A stretch of DNA of 6,376 nucleotides from Phytoactinopolyspora endophytica (GCF_004138495.1 NZ_ML142854.1:120813-127188), one strand, 5' to 3'; positions 1 through 6,303 are shown, counted from the stretch's first letter. The notes: generated by a model from the sequence alone, not told the origin. A program made the numbers and translations.

Positions 1-347
1 GCGAGGAGCAGACCCGCGACGGCGAGGAGGGCACCCCCGGCACCGTCGACGTGACGTACCGGCTGGGACGAGACCTTCGACCGGATCCAGCCGCCGGCCC
101 ATGCCAGCAGGCCCTGGCCGATGGAGGCGACGCCGAGGATGAGCAGTGCCGCCAGGATGGAGACCCCGAGACCCGGCTCGAGGCCGCCGAGGAGAAGCGG
201 CACCAGAAACAGGCCCGCGGCGGCACCGCCGACGAACCCGGAGAACGACAGCAAGCCCACGACCAACCCGTGAGTCCACCCTGTGAAGCCCACGACGATC
301 GCCAGCGCGATGACGATGAAGTCGACGACGTTCAGCCCGAAGATCAC
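1..347 (-). CDS. marP: MarP-type membrane serine protease, N-terminal membrane domain (partial, runs off left edge)
   Basis: A minus-strand frame opens with GTG at 347 and stays open to base 1, giving about 115 residues of a longer protein. The fragment is almost entirely hydrophobic: likely membrane segments at about residues 6-22, 28-54 and 61-85, then a short basic stretch (IRSKVSS) and the start of a fourth from about 104. The pattern GWTHGLVVGLLSFSGFVGG followed later by QPVRHVDG resembles the CvpA-like N-terminus of mycobacterial MarP (Rv3671c), a four-helix membrane domain preceding a periplasmic trypsin-like protease that in M. tuberculosis is needed for acid resistance. The catalytic domain lies outside the window, so protease activity is inferred. 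The gene follows the NUDIX gene by 4 bases and its ribosome binding site lies inside that gene, so co-transcription is likely. A plain CvpA-family membrane protein without a protease domain is the alternative. Confidence 0.8.
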   Translation of the reverse strand, partial: MIFGLNVVDFIVIALAIVVGFTGWTHGLVVGLLSFSGFVGGAAAGLFLVPLLLGGLEPGLGVSILAALLILGVASIGQGLLAWAGGWIRSKVSSQPVRHVDGAGGALLAVAGLLL

Positions 348-351
348 TGGC

Positions 352-1002
352 TCAGGCCCTCCTCGGTAGGTCGGACAGTGCCGCGGGTAAAGATGTCACC
401 CGGGTACGATCCCATGGTCGCTCCAATTCGGCCACTTCGAACAATCGTGATAAAACGCCCGCCGTGAATCCCCACACCAGGAGTCCGTTGGTGCGAAAGG
501 CCGGCCCCGTGGTGCCGTCTGGGTGCTGGATCTGCATTCTGTTCGTGGGCTCGAGCAGGTCATTGAGTGGTACTCGGTGCACCGACGCCACCTCCGCGGG
601 GTCGACCGCCCGGACGGGCGACGGCTTGCGCCACCAGGCGAGAACGGGTGTGACCGCGTAGTTCGTCACGGAGATCCAGAAGGTCGGCAGCGTCTCCAAG
701 ACGTCTACGCCCGCCGGGTCGAGCCCAGTCTCCTCTACGCCTTCACGCAAAGCGGCGCCGACCGGGCCGTCGTCGTCGGGATCGATGGTGCCACCAGGGA
801 ACGAGACCTGTCCGGCGTGGTTGCTCAGCCCCATGGCGCGCTCGGTCAGGAGCACGTCCGGCTCGCCGTCGGACTCCCCGAACAGCATCAGAACCGCCGA
901 CACCCTCGCGGAGCCATCGGTAGGTGGGGCGAATTGCGGGAACCAGGCGGATTGAGCCTTGGTGACGTGGGCGATCGGCTCCAGCCACAAGGGGAAGGTC
1001 AT
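352..1002 (-). CDS. NUDIX hydrolase, CoA pyrophosphatase-like (NudL/YeaB type)
   Basis: A 216-residue NUDIX-fold hydrolase. The NUDIX signature core REGVEETGL is at residues 86-94, with the metal-binding glutamates in place. Upstream, LLTERA (51-56), HAGQV (62-66) and FPGG (68-71) match the extended signature of the NudL/YeaB (UPF0035) coenzyme A pyrophosphatase subfamily, which cleaves CoA to phosphopantetheine and 3',5'-ADP. One position differs: the arginine normally found in LxxxR before KHAG is serine here (S60), so CoA specificity is uncertain and another nucleoside diphosphate derivative is possible. The start is the ATG at 1002; it shares ATGA with the nth stop, implying translational coupling. 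A longer in-frame opening to 1233 exists but overlaps nth coding sequence. M. tuberculosis has its homologue (Rv3672c) in the same position next to marP. Probably cytosolic. Confidence 0.9.
   Translation of the reverse strand: MTFPLWLEPIAHVTKAQSAWFPQFAPPTDGSARVSAVLMLFGESDGEPDVLLTERAMGLSNHAGQVSFPGGTIDPDDDGPVGAALREGVEETGLDPAGVDVLETLPTFWISVTNYAVTPVLAWWRKPSPVRAVDPAEVASVHRVPLNDLLEPTNRMQIQHPDGTTGPAFRTNGLLVWGFTAGVLSRLFEVAELERPWDRTRVTSLPAALSDLPRRA
358..363 (-). promoter_or_regulatory. Ribosome binding site for marP
   Basis: The minus strand reads AGGAGG here, inside the last codons of the NUDIX gene, with 10 bases before the GTG at 347. It supports the GTG start, as no ATG lies nearby in the frame, and suggests coupling of marP translation to the upstream gene. 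Confidence 0.6.
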
Positions 1003-1709
1003 GAGCGTGGACCGTCCCTGACGAGCTTGGCCGCTGCCGTGGCGTCGGTCGGCCCTTCGCCGAACGACGGGCACAGCCTGGCCAGCGGGCAGACTCCACA
1101 GGCCGGCTTGCGGGCGTGGCAATACCGCCGGCCGTGCCAGATCACGCGATGCGAGAGGATCGTCCACTCCCGCTTCGGGAAAAGCGTGGCGACGTCGGAC
1201 TCGATCTGGTCCGGCTCGGTACTCTCGGACCACCGCCAGCGCCGAGACAGGCGATTGAAATGAGTGTCGATAGTGAGCCCAGGCACGTCGAAGGCGTTGC
1301 CGAGCACGACGTTCGCGGTCTTGCGGCCGACGCCGGGCAGTGTCACCAGATCCTTGAGCTTTCCCGGGACCTCACCGTCGAATCGCTCCACCAGTGCCTG
1401 CGACAGGCCGATGATGGACTTCGTCTTGGCCCGGAAGAAGCCGGTGGGCTGGATCAGCTCTTCCACGTGCGCGGGGTCAGCGGTGGCGAGGTCGGCCGGT
1501 GCGGGGTAGGCCGCGAACAGCCCCGGTGTCACGGAGTTGACGCGGACGTCCGTGGTCTGGGCGGAGAGAACTGTCGCGATGAGCAGCTCGAACGGAGAGG
1601 AGAAGTCGAGCTCGCAATGGGCGTCGGGGTAGAGGACGGAGAGCTCGCGGTTGATCTTGCGGGCTCGACGCACCAGCGCCAGGCGCGAGTCAGTATTAAC
1701 CGAGGACAC
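999..1709 (-). CDS. nth: Endonuclease III (DNA glycosylase/AP lyase)
   Basis: A 236-residue HhH-GPD base-excision repair enzyme that removes oxidised pyrimidines and cleaves the abasic site by beta-elimination. The helix-hairpin-helix [13 protein letters not shown] contains the catalytic lysine K130, and the general-base aspartate is D148 in LTIDTH; these are 18 residues apart, as are K120 and D138 in E. coli Nth. The [4Fe-4S] cluster motif C-X6-C-X2-C-X5-C is complete at C197, C204, C207 and C213. Length is normal for actinobacteria (slightly above E. coli's 211). The start is GTG at 1709, preceded by AAGGTG at 1715-1720 with 5 bases of spacing. It is the first gene of the minus-strand nth-NUDIX-marP operon and is divergent from crp, as in M. 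tuberculosis. No key residue is missing. Confidence 0.97.
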   Translation of the reverse strand: MSSVNTDSRLALVRRARKINRELSVLYPDAHCELDFSSPFELLIATVLSAQTTDVRVNSVTPGLFAAYPAPADLATADPAHVEELIQPTGFFRAKTKSIIGLSQALVERFDGEVPGKLKDLVTLPGVGRKTANVVLGNAFDVPGLTIDTHFNRLSRRWRWSESTEPDQIESDVATLFPKREWTILSHRVIWHGRRYCHARKPACGVCPLARLCPSFGEGPTDATAAAKLVRDGPRS

Positions 1710-1832
1710 ACGCTCACCTTATGTTCAGGTGCCGACAGAGTGGAACCGCGGCCGATCTTCCAGCCCGGACGCCGCGCATGGGGGCGAATAATGCGTCATG
1801 ATGGTGGCCGGGCACAATAGGTGTCGGTAGAA

Positions 1833-1848
1833 CGTGAGACGAAACACT
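1833..1848. promoter_or_regulatory. Possible Crp binding site upstream of crp (autoregulation)
   Basis: The bases CGTGA-N6-ACACT keep the GTG-N8-CAC core of the Crp site TGTGA-N6-TCACA and match 7 of its 10 specified bases. It lies 105 bases upstream of the crp start and 124 bases upstream of the nth start. The match is imperfect and such cores occur by chance, so this is only a candidate for Crp control of its own gene or of nth. Confidence 0.25.
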
Positions 1849-1939
1849 TGGCTGTGTGCGGCCGCGAGGATGTGCACAGCACGGTGGATGACCGGGACCT
1901 ACGAGCAAGGCGACCCCTAATGCTGGACGGTCTGAGTAG

Positions 1940-1945
1940 AAGGAG
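1940..1945 (+). promoter_or_regulatory. Ribosome binding site that decides the crp start
   Basis: AAGGAG lies 7 bases before GTG 1953 and 4 bases before GTG 1950. It favours 1953 over the further upstream GTG 1821 and ATG 1920, which have only weak or no such sites. Confidence 0.65.
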
Positions 1946-1952
1946 CCAGGTG

Positions 1953-2630
1953 GTGGTTGACGAGGCACTGCGGAGCGCACCGCTGTTCCGGGATCTCAAT
2001 GATGAGGCCGCGGCGGCGCTGCGCGCCTCGATGGTCGAGGTGCACCTCGACCGGAGCGAGGTGTTGTTCCGCGAAGGCGACGACGGGGACCGGGTCTACG
2101 TCGTCACCGACGGCAAGGTCAAACTGGGGCGAACCGCGCAGGACGGAAGGGAGAACCTTCTGGCCCTGCTCGGCCCGGGGCAGATGTTCGGGGAGTTATC
2201 CCTGTTCGATCCGGGCCCGCGTTCTGCGACCGCCACAGCCGTCACCGAGACGACGTTGCTCGGGCTCGGGCACTCGGACCTCGTTCCGCTGCTGACCGGC
2301 CGCCCGGAAGTGGCGCGTGGCCTCTTGCTGCAGCTCGCGTCGAGGCTGCGCACCTCCAATGACACGCTGGCCGACCTTGTCTTCTCCGATGTCCCGGGCC
2401 GGGTCGCCAAGCGCTTGCTCGACCTGTCCAATAGGTTCGGAGTGCCGTCGGACGAAGGCGTCCGTGTCTCGCACGACCTCACCCAGGAAGAGCTGGCCCA
2501 GCTGGTGGGCGCCTCCCGCGAGACGGTCAACAAGGCGCTGGCGGACTTCGTCGGCCGTGGCTGGATCCGCCTCGAACAGCGTTCCGTGGTGTTACTCGAC
2601 GTTGAACGCATCCGTCGTCGGGCGCGCTGA
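1953..2630 (+). CDS. crp: cAMP receptor protein (Crp/Fnr family global regulator)
   Basis: A 225-residue Crp-family transcription factor, close to the 224 residues of M. tuberculosis Crp (Rv3676). The N-terminal cyclic-nucleotide domain covers about residues 5-115; its phosphate-binding cassette FGELSLFDPGPRSATATA (79-96) contains E81 and R90, equivalent to E. coli Crp E72 and R82 that hold the cAMP ribose and phosphate. T134-S135 on the long dimer helix match the adenine-contacting pair T127-S128. The C-terminal winged helix-turn-helix spans about 172-207, with the recognition helix around SRETVNKAL (R189, E190). All cAMP contacts visible here are kept, so cAMP responsiveness is likely. The start is placed at GTG 1953 from the ribosome binding site and family length; upstream in-frame starts at 1821 and 1920 would add residues unlike the family. 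It is divergent from nth and followed closely by nhaA, with no visible terminator between. Confidence 0.95.
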   Translation: MVDEALRSAPLFRDLNDEAAAALRASMVEVHLDRSEVLFREGDDGDRVYVVTDGKVKLGRTAQDGRENLLALLGPGQMFGELSLFDPGPRSATATAVTETTLLGLGHSDLVPLLTGRPEVARGLLLQLASRLRTSNDTLADLVFSDVPGRVAKRLLDLSNRFGVPSDEGVRVSHDLTQEELAQLVGASRETVNKALADFVGRGWIRLEQRSVVLLDVERIRRRAR

Positions 2631-2729
2631 CTCGATGCAGTGAGCAGACACTGGCTTCCGTGGGGAACGACTGACGGGGAACAGGGCAAGTCCGAGCATT
2701 CCGGGATCTGGCGTGCGGGTCCGATCTGG

Positions 2730-4064
2730 ATGGCGAGTGACCGCAAGCTCGCCCGGTTCGTCGGGCGCCCGGTAGCGGCGTTCCTCCGGGTCGAAGCCGC
2801 CGGTGGCATCATCCTTCTGGCCGCCGCGCTGGCCGCGCTCTTCTGGGCCAACTCGCCGTGGTCCGCCTCATACGAATCGTTCTGGAGCACAGAGCTCACG
2901 CTCCAGATCGGCACCTATGAGCTCACCGAGGATCTCCGGCATTGGGTGAACGACGCTCTCATGGCGGTCTTCTTCTTCGTCGTCGGCCTCGAGATCAAAT
3001 ACGAGATGGCGTGCGGGGAACTCCGAGATCCACGATCGGCGGCCGTGCCGATCATGGCCGCCTTCGGCGGGATGGCCGTGCCGGCGGCGATCTACGTCGC
3101 GTTCAACGCGGGTGGCGACGGGGCCGACGGCTGGGGCATCCCGATGGCCACCGACATCGCCTTCGCGCTGGGCGTGCTCGCAGTGCTCGGCCGGCGTATT
3201 CCATCGGGGGCGCGGGTATTTCTGCTGACGCTGGCGATCGTCGATGACATCGGCGCGATCACCGTGATCGCGCTCTTCTACACCGAGTCCATCTCGTTCC
3301 TCTGGCTCGTTCTGGCGCTCGCCGGGATTCTGGCCATCATCGCGCTGCGCAGGGTTCGGGTGTGGTCGCCATACATCTACGTCACGCTAGGCGTGTTCGT
3401 CTGGCTCGCCACCTTCCAGTCCGGGGTGCACGCGACCATCGCCGGTGTGATCCTCGGTCTGCTCACACCGGCCAAGCCGTTGCTCGACCAAGCGCAGGCG
3501 AAGGAGTACGCCCGGCAGTCGATCCCGGACGAGCTCGACCCGGGCGAGGTGCGCCGTTACCGCTTCCTATTGAACGAGTCCGTCTCGATGTCGGAGCGGC
3601 TGGAGCGCGCTCTTCACCCCTGGAGCAGCTATGTTGTCCTCCCGATCTTCGCGCTGGCGAATGCCGGAATCGATCTGGGGGGTGGCGTACTCGAGGAGGC
3701 ACTGGGATCTCCGGTGACCCTCGGCGTCGCCGCCGGGCTCGTGCTGGGCAAGACCGTAGGCGTTGTGGTGACGTCGTGGATCGCCGTCCGACTCGGCTGG
3801 GGCAGGCTCCCGACCGGAACGTCGTGGACCACACTGCTGGGCCTGGCGATGGTCGCGGGGGTCGGGTTCACCGTCTCCCTGTTCATCACGGGGCTGGCCT
3901 TCGGCGACGGCACTCTGCTCGCCGACGACGCCAAGGTCGGTGTCCTTGGAGGGTCGATCATCGCCGCCAGCCTGGGCGCGGCCTTCCTGGTCATGGCCGA
4001 CGGCCGGCGCCACCAAGACGAGGAGCAGCCAGAGCCGGAGCCGGCCGAAGAAAAACGGCAGTGA
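2730..4064 (+). CDS. nhaA: Na+/H+ antiporter NhaA
   Basis: An inner-membrane NhaA-family antiporter that exports sodium in exchange for protons, serving pH and salt homeostasis. From ATG 2730 it has 444 residues with about a dozen hydrophobic segments. Diagnostic motifs are ATDIAFALG (D142, equivalent to E. coli D133), LAIVDDIGA (D172-D173, equivalent to D163-D164, the ion-binding pair) and LGKTVG (K341, equivalent to K300). SGVHATIAGV and LHPWSSYVVLPIFALANAG are also family-typical. The cytosolic loop at about 252-290 is longer than in E. coli, and an acidic hydrophilic tail (about 426-444) follows the last helix. The start is uncertain: GTG 2640, 9 bases after the crp stop, is in frame and gives 474 residues, but the extra 30 contain three of their tryptophans in no family-like context. 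Neither start has a clear ribosome binding site. Orientation and proximity suggest transcription with crp. Confidence 0.95.
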   Translation: MASDRKLARFVGRPVAAFLRVEAAGGIILLAAALAALFWANSPWSASYESFWSTELTLQIGTYELTEDLRHWVNDALMAVFFFVVGLEIKYEMACGELRDPRSAAVPIMAAFGGMAVPAAIYVAFNAGGDGADGWGIPMATDIAFALGVLAVLGRRIPSGARVFLLTLAIVDDIGAITVIALFYTESISFLWLVLALAGILAIIALRRVRVWSPYIYVTLGVFVWLATFQSGVHATIAGVILGLLTPAKPLLDQAQAKEYARQSIPDELDPGEVRRYRFLLNESVSMSERLERALHPWSSYVVLPIFALANAGIDLGGGVLEEALGSPVTLGVAAGLVLGKTVGVVVTSWIAVRLGWGRLPTGTSWTTLLGLAMVAGVGFTVSLFITGLAFGDGTLLADDAKVGVLGGSIIAASLGAAFLVMADGRRHQDEEQPEPEPAEEKRQ

Positions 4065-4096
4065 TCCCGGCGTTCGTCAGCGAATCGTAAGAGCTG

Positions 4097-4119
4097 CGGC
4101 GTCCCCCACGCCGTACAGT
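4097..4119 (+). promoter_or_regulatory. Small hairpin and possible -10 of a leaderless promoter before the lipoprotein gene
   Basis: The 62-base gap after nhaA contains CGGCGT (4097-4102) and ACGCCG (4108-4113), a perfect 6-bp stem with a CCCCC loop. No T-run follows, so it is at best a weak terminator for nhaA. Next to it is TACAGT (4114-4119), a fair -10 hexamer, 7 bases before the ATG at 4127. With no ribosome binding site before that ATG, a leaderless transcript starting at or near the ATG is plausible. No -35 is visible. Confidence 0.35.
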
Positions 4120-4126
4120 CGCGCCT

Positions 4127-4780
4127 ATGACACAGAACACCCGTAAGACTCTGCTCACCTCGATGAACCGGCGCGGTTCGCGTGCCCGGCTCTTGGCCGT
4201 GGCGGCTCTCTCTTCCGGCCTGCTGTTGACCGCGTGCGGCGATGACGACACGACTGCGTCGCAGGAGGACACCGACGCGGCAGCGCCGGCCGAGTCCGGC
4301 TCCCCGGACCCGATGGACGACGAGTCGAGCGATGAAGAGACGGACGACAGCTCCACTGACGACGGCTCGGGCGACGACGAGGAGATGAGCGGCGACGACG
4401 AGGAGATGAGCGGCGACGACGACGCCGATCCGATGGACGACGACGGCTCCGACGACATGGAGCTCGCAGCAGGGACGTACCGGGAGTACAGCGAGGACGC
4501 GGTAGCGGACGCCGGATTCGACACCACGATCCTGTTCTTCCACGCATCCTGGTGCCCGGAGTGCCGGGCGTTCGAGGAGGCGATCGAGGAGGGCACCATC
4601 CCGGTCGGTGTGCAGATCCTCAAGGTGGACTATGACTCTGAGACCGAGCTGAAGCAGACCTACGAGGTCACGTTGCAGACGACGTTCGTCCGGGTCGACC
4701 ACGACGGCGAGCACCTGGGGACCTGGGTGGGATACGGCGAGGACCGATCGATCGACGCCATCCTCGACGAGCTGGCGTAA
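4127..4780 (+). CDS. Secreted lipoprotein with acidic linker and thioredoxin-like domain
   Basis: A 217-residue predicted lipoprotein. Residues 1-37 form a signal peptide: basic start (RRGSRAR), hydrophobic core (LLAVAALSSGLLL) and lipobox LTAC, with C37 the lipidated cysteine. Residues 38-112 are a low-complexity linker rich in Asp, Glu and Ser. Residues 113-217 form a compact thioredoxin-like domain with the redox motif WCPEC (C143, C146). The usual cis-proline is replaced: the expected IPT-like position reads QTT (T184-T185) before FVRVD. The domain should act outside the membrane as a disulfide reductant or carrier, presumably fed by the CcdA/DsbD-type protein encoded 3 bases downstream. 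The start at ATG 4127 has no ribosome binding site and may be leaderless; ATG 4163 (M13) would still leave a full signal peptide. The client protein is unknown, and heme or cytochrome c maturation genes are not in view. Confidence 0.88.
   Translation: MTQNTRKTLLTSMNRRGSRARLLAVAALSSGLLLTACGDDDTTASQEDTDAAAPAESGSPDPMDDESSDEETDDSSTDDGSGDDEEMSGDDEEMSGDDDADPMDDDGSDDMELAAGTYREYSEDAVADAGFDTTILFFHASWCPECRAFEEAIEEGTIPVGVQILKVDYDSETELKQTYEVTLQTTFVRVDHDGEHLGTWVGYGEDRSIDAILDELA
4370..4420 (+). repeat. 21-bp tandem repeat in the acidic linker
   Basis: Two perfect copies of a 21-bp unit (4370-4390 and 4391-4411) are followed by a partial third. Each encodes the seven residues GDDEEMS, so the array keeps the reading frame and could change copy number without disrupting the lipoprotein. 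The coding strand is rich in GAC and GAG codons. Confidence 0.9.
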
Positions 4781-4783
4781 GCC

Positions 4784-5503
4784 GTGCCGTTCGCCGCCGT
4801 CGCCCTCGTCTCCGGAGGGCTGTCGGTCCTTGCACCGTGCGTCATCGGGCTGCTGCCCATCCTGATCGGGCGGTCCGTGGGCGCGGACAACAGAGTTCGG
4901 AACGTCGGGCTGGTGATCATCGGTCTGTGCGTGTCGATCTTCACGTTCTCGATCCTGCTCAAGGCGACAACGCTGCTGATCGGTGTGCCGCAGGAAGTGT
5001 GGCAGACGGTGGCGGGCACCATTCTCGTGCTGTTCGGCGTCGTCACTCTGCTGCCCAGGCTGTGGGACACGGTCTCGGCCCGGCTGAGGTTGGCCGAGCT
5101 GGGCAACCGTGGCGCCCAATACGGCGCCGGCCGCCAGAGCGCCGTCGGAGATGTCGTGCTCGGGGCGAGCCTCGGCCCGGTGTTCAGCGCTTGCAGCCCG
5201 ACGTACGCGGTCATCGTCGCGGTCATCCTTCCCGCGGAGCCGCTGGAGGGCGTCGTGTACCTGATCGCCTTCCTGGTCGGTCTTGCCGGCATGATGCTCC
5301 TGGCGGTGCTGGGCGGCCGGGAGATGGTCGCGCGGCTGGGGTGGGGCGTCAATCCGCACGGTTGGTTGAAGCGGATCATGGGTGTGCTGTTCATCGTGAT
5401 CGGAGTGGCGATCGGGACTGGGCTGGACAAGGAGCTACTGGGCTGGCTCGTCGGGAACGGCTGGTTCGACTGGCAACTCGACCTCGAAGACCAACTCAAC
5501 TAA
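4784..5503 (+). CDS. CcdA/DsbD-family transmembrane electron-transfer protein
   Basis: A 239-residue membrane protein with about six hydrophobic segments (roughly 5-27, 41-65, 73-92, 122-148, 156-176, 196-213), the size and topology of CcdA or the DsbD membrane core. These proteins pass electrons from cytosolic thioredoxin to an extracytoplasmic thioredoxin-like partner through two membrane cysteines. The first is C19 in LSVLAPCVIGLLPIL, matching the family's APC-x-P pattern; the second is C137 in LGASLGPVFSACSPTYAV, in the equivalent place of the second half. A third cysteine, C49, has no obvious family role. The GTG start at 4784 lies 3 bases after the lipoprotein stop, so translation is probably coupled and the two proteins are likely partners. 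Its 3' end overlaps the stop codon of the opposing hydrolase gene. Whether the pathway serves cytochrome c maturation or another client cannot be told here. Confidence 0.88.
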   Translation: MPFAAVALVSGGLSVLAPCVIGLLPILIGRSVGADNRVRNVGLVIIGLCVSIFTFSILLKATTLLIGVPQEVWQTVAGTILVLFGVVTLLPRLWDTVSARLRLAELGNRGAQYGAGRQSAVGDVVLGASLGPVFSACSPTYAVIVAVILPAEPLEGVVYLIAFLVGLAGMMLLAVLGGREMVARLGWGVNPHGWLKRIMGVLFIVIGVAIGTGLDKELLGWLVGNGWFDWQLDLEDQLN

Positions 5504-6291
5504 ATGCGCTCATCCAGGTAGTCGAGGGCGGCAGCGACAGTGCGTTCGGCGGCCGGCCAGACGGAGCGATCCACGTCGGCGTAGACGATCTCGACCACCT
5601 CACGGGGGGTCGTCGCACCGGCCGCGAGCGCGGCTCGTACTTCGTTGAGGCGGGCTTGACGGTGCGCGAGGTACTCGGTGACGACGGTGGCTGCGTCGGC
5701 GCGGACGGGACCGTGAGCGGGCAGCAGCGTCCAGCCGTCGTCGAGCCTGGAGCGCAGGCGTTCCAGGGAGGACAGATAGTCGCCGAGCCGGCCGTCGGGA
5801 TGGGCGACGACGGTGGTTCCGCGGCCGAGGACGGTGTCGCCGGTGAGCAGCCCATGCCAGTCGCGCCCGGGGGCTGATTCGGGCCCGGTGTTTCCCGTGG
5901 CGGGGCCGCGGACCTCGATACATATCGAGTCCGCGGTGTGGCCGGGGGTGTGCAGAACGCGCAGGTCCAGGTCGGGTACGTCGAGAGCAGAGTCGTCGCG
6001 TGTCAGGGTTTCGCCGGCGATGCACAGCGCGGGGTCTTGGGCGAGGACGGGAGCACCGGTCAGCTCATGGAAGCGGGCGGCGCTCTCGGAATGGTCCGGA
6101 TGATGATGGGTCAGCACGGTGAAGGCCACCGGTCCGAGCTCGATGACGGCCGCGAGGTGTTCCTCGATCAGCGGTCCCGGGTCGATGACGATGTTCCCGG
6201 CACCGGTCGCCAAGACGTAGGTGTTCGTACCATCCAGCGTCATGGGTCCGGGGTTGTTCGCTCTGATCAGGTTGCACCATTGGGGCAGCAT
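5500..6291 (-). CDS. Metallo-beta-lactamase-fold hydrolase, LACTB2-like
   Basis: A 263-residue MBL-fold protein. Metal ligands are complete: H62-x-H64-x-D66-H67 in THHHPDHSE, H118 in HTPGHTADS, D152 in LLTGDTVLG and H193 in LLPAHGPV. GTNTYVLATGAGNIVIDPGP (21-40) is the typical N-terminal strand pair. Residues about 207-263 resemble the small winged-helix domain found at the C-terminus of LACTB2-type proteins, a group that includes an endoribonuclease and thioester or glyoxalase II-like hydrolases, so the substrate is unknown. An extra loop (about 128-146, Gly/Pro-rich) precedes the TGD motif. The start is ATG 6291, 5 bases after AAGGAGG; TTG 6294 lies only 2 bases from that site and is less likely. 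M. tuberculosis has a similar gene (Rv3677c) directly next to crp; here three genes intervene. Likely cytosolic, since no signal peptide is seen. Confidence 0.92.
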   Translation of the reverse strand: MLPQWCNLIRANNPGPMTLDGTNTYVLATGAGNIVIDPGPLIEEHLAAVIELGPVAFTVLTHHHPDHSESAARFHELTGAPVLAQDPALCIAGETLTRDDSALDVPDLDLRVLHTPGHTADSICIEVRGPATGNTGPESAPGRDWHGLLTGDTVLGRGTTVVAHPDGRLGDYLSSLERLRSRLDDGWTLLPAHGPVRADAATVVTEYLAHRQARLNEVRAALAAGATTPREVVEIVYADVDRSVWPAAERTVAAALDYLDERI

Positions 6292-6296
6292 CAACG

Positions 6297-6303
6297 CCTC
6301 CTT
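6297..6303 (-). promoter_or_regulatory. Strong ribosome binding site for the MBL-fold gene
   Basis: The minus strand reads AAGGAGG followed by CGTTG and ATG 6291. The 5-base spacing decides for ATG 6291. The large inverted repeat begins only 3 bases further upstream. Confidence 0.8.

Larger units (their letters stand above)
1710..1952. promoter_or_regulatory. Divergent intergenic control region between nth and crp
   Basis: About 240 bases separate the nth and crp starts and must hold promoters for both directions. I see no strong consensus promoter. For nth, a weak minus-strand pair is TTGTGC (1812-1817) and CATTAT (1788-1793) with 18 bases between. For crp, TAGAAC at 1828-1833 is a possible -10 without a good -35. 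A short inverted repeat, CACCT (1715-1719) and AGGTG (1727-1731) with a 7-base loop, overlaps the nth ribosome binding site and could mask it in the nth mRNA. A frame upstream of crp is open from GTG 1821, but it looks like untranslated leader rather than an N-terminal extension. Confidence 0.45.

Noticed and set aside
51..467. A plus-strand frame of 138 codons at the left end
   Set aside because: It is antisense to marP and the NUDIX gene, and its Asp/Gln/Arg-rich composition is that of a shadow frame.
1003..1233. In-frame N-terminal extension of the NUDIX gene from a start at 1233
   Set aside because: The added 77 residues are an Arg-rich shadow of the nth coding frame; ATG 1002 gives the family's normal length and the ATGA overlap.
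1715..1731. CACCT/AGGTG inverted repeat over the nth ribosome binding site as a regulatory element
   Set aside because: Five-base arms occur often by chance; it is mentioned in the intergenic entry but not claimed as a site.
1821..1952. Longer crp starting at GTG 1821 or ATG 1920
   Set aside because: The extra residues do not resemble Crp N-termini, while GTG 1953 has AAGGAG at 7 bases and gives the family length.
2640..2729. nhaA N-terminal extension from GTG 2640
   Set aside because: It has no ribosome binding site and no family-like sequence; it is not excluded, but ATG 2730 fits the usual short NhaA N-terminus better.
3629..5359. A 576-codon open frame on the minus strand
   Set aside because: It is antisense to nhaA, the lipoprotein and the CcdA-type gene, is rich in Arg, Asp and His without domains, and is typical of shadow frames in high-G+C DNA.
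4837..5877. A long plus-strand frame running across the CcdA-type gene into the MBL gene
   Set aside because: It has Arg/Gly-rich composition with no recognisable motif and overlaps two well-supported genes.
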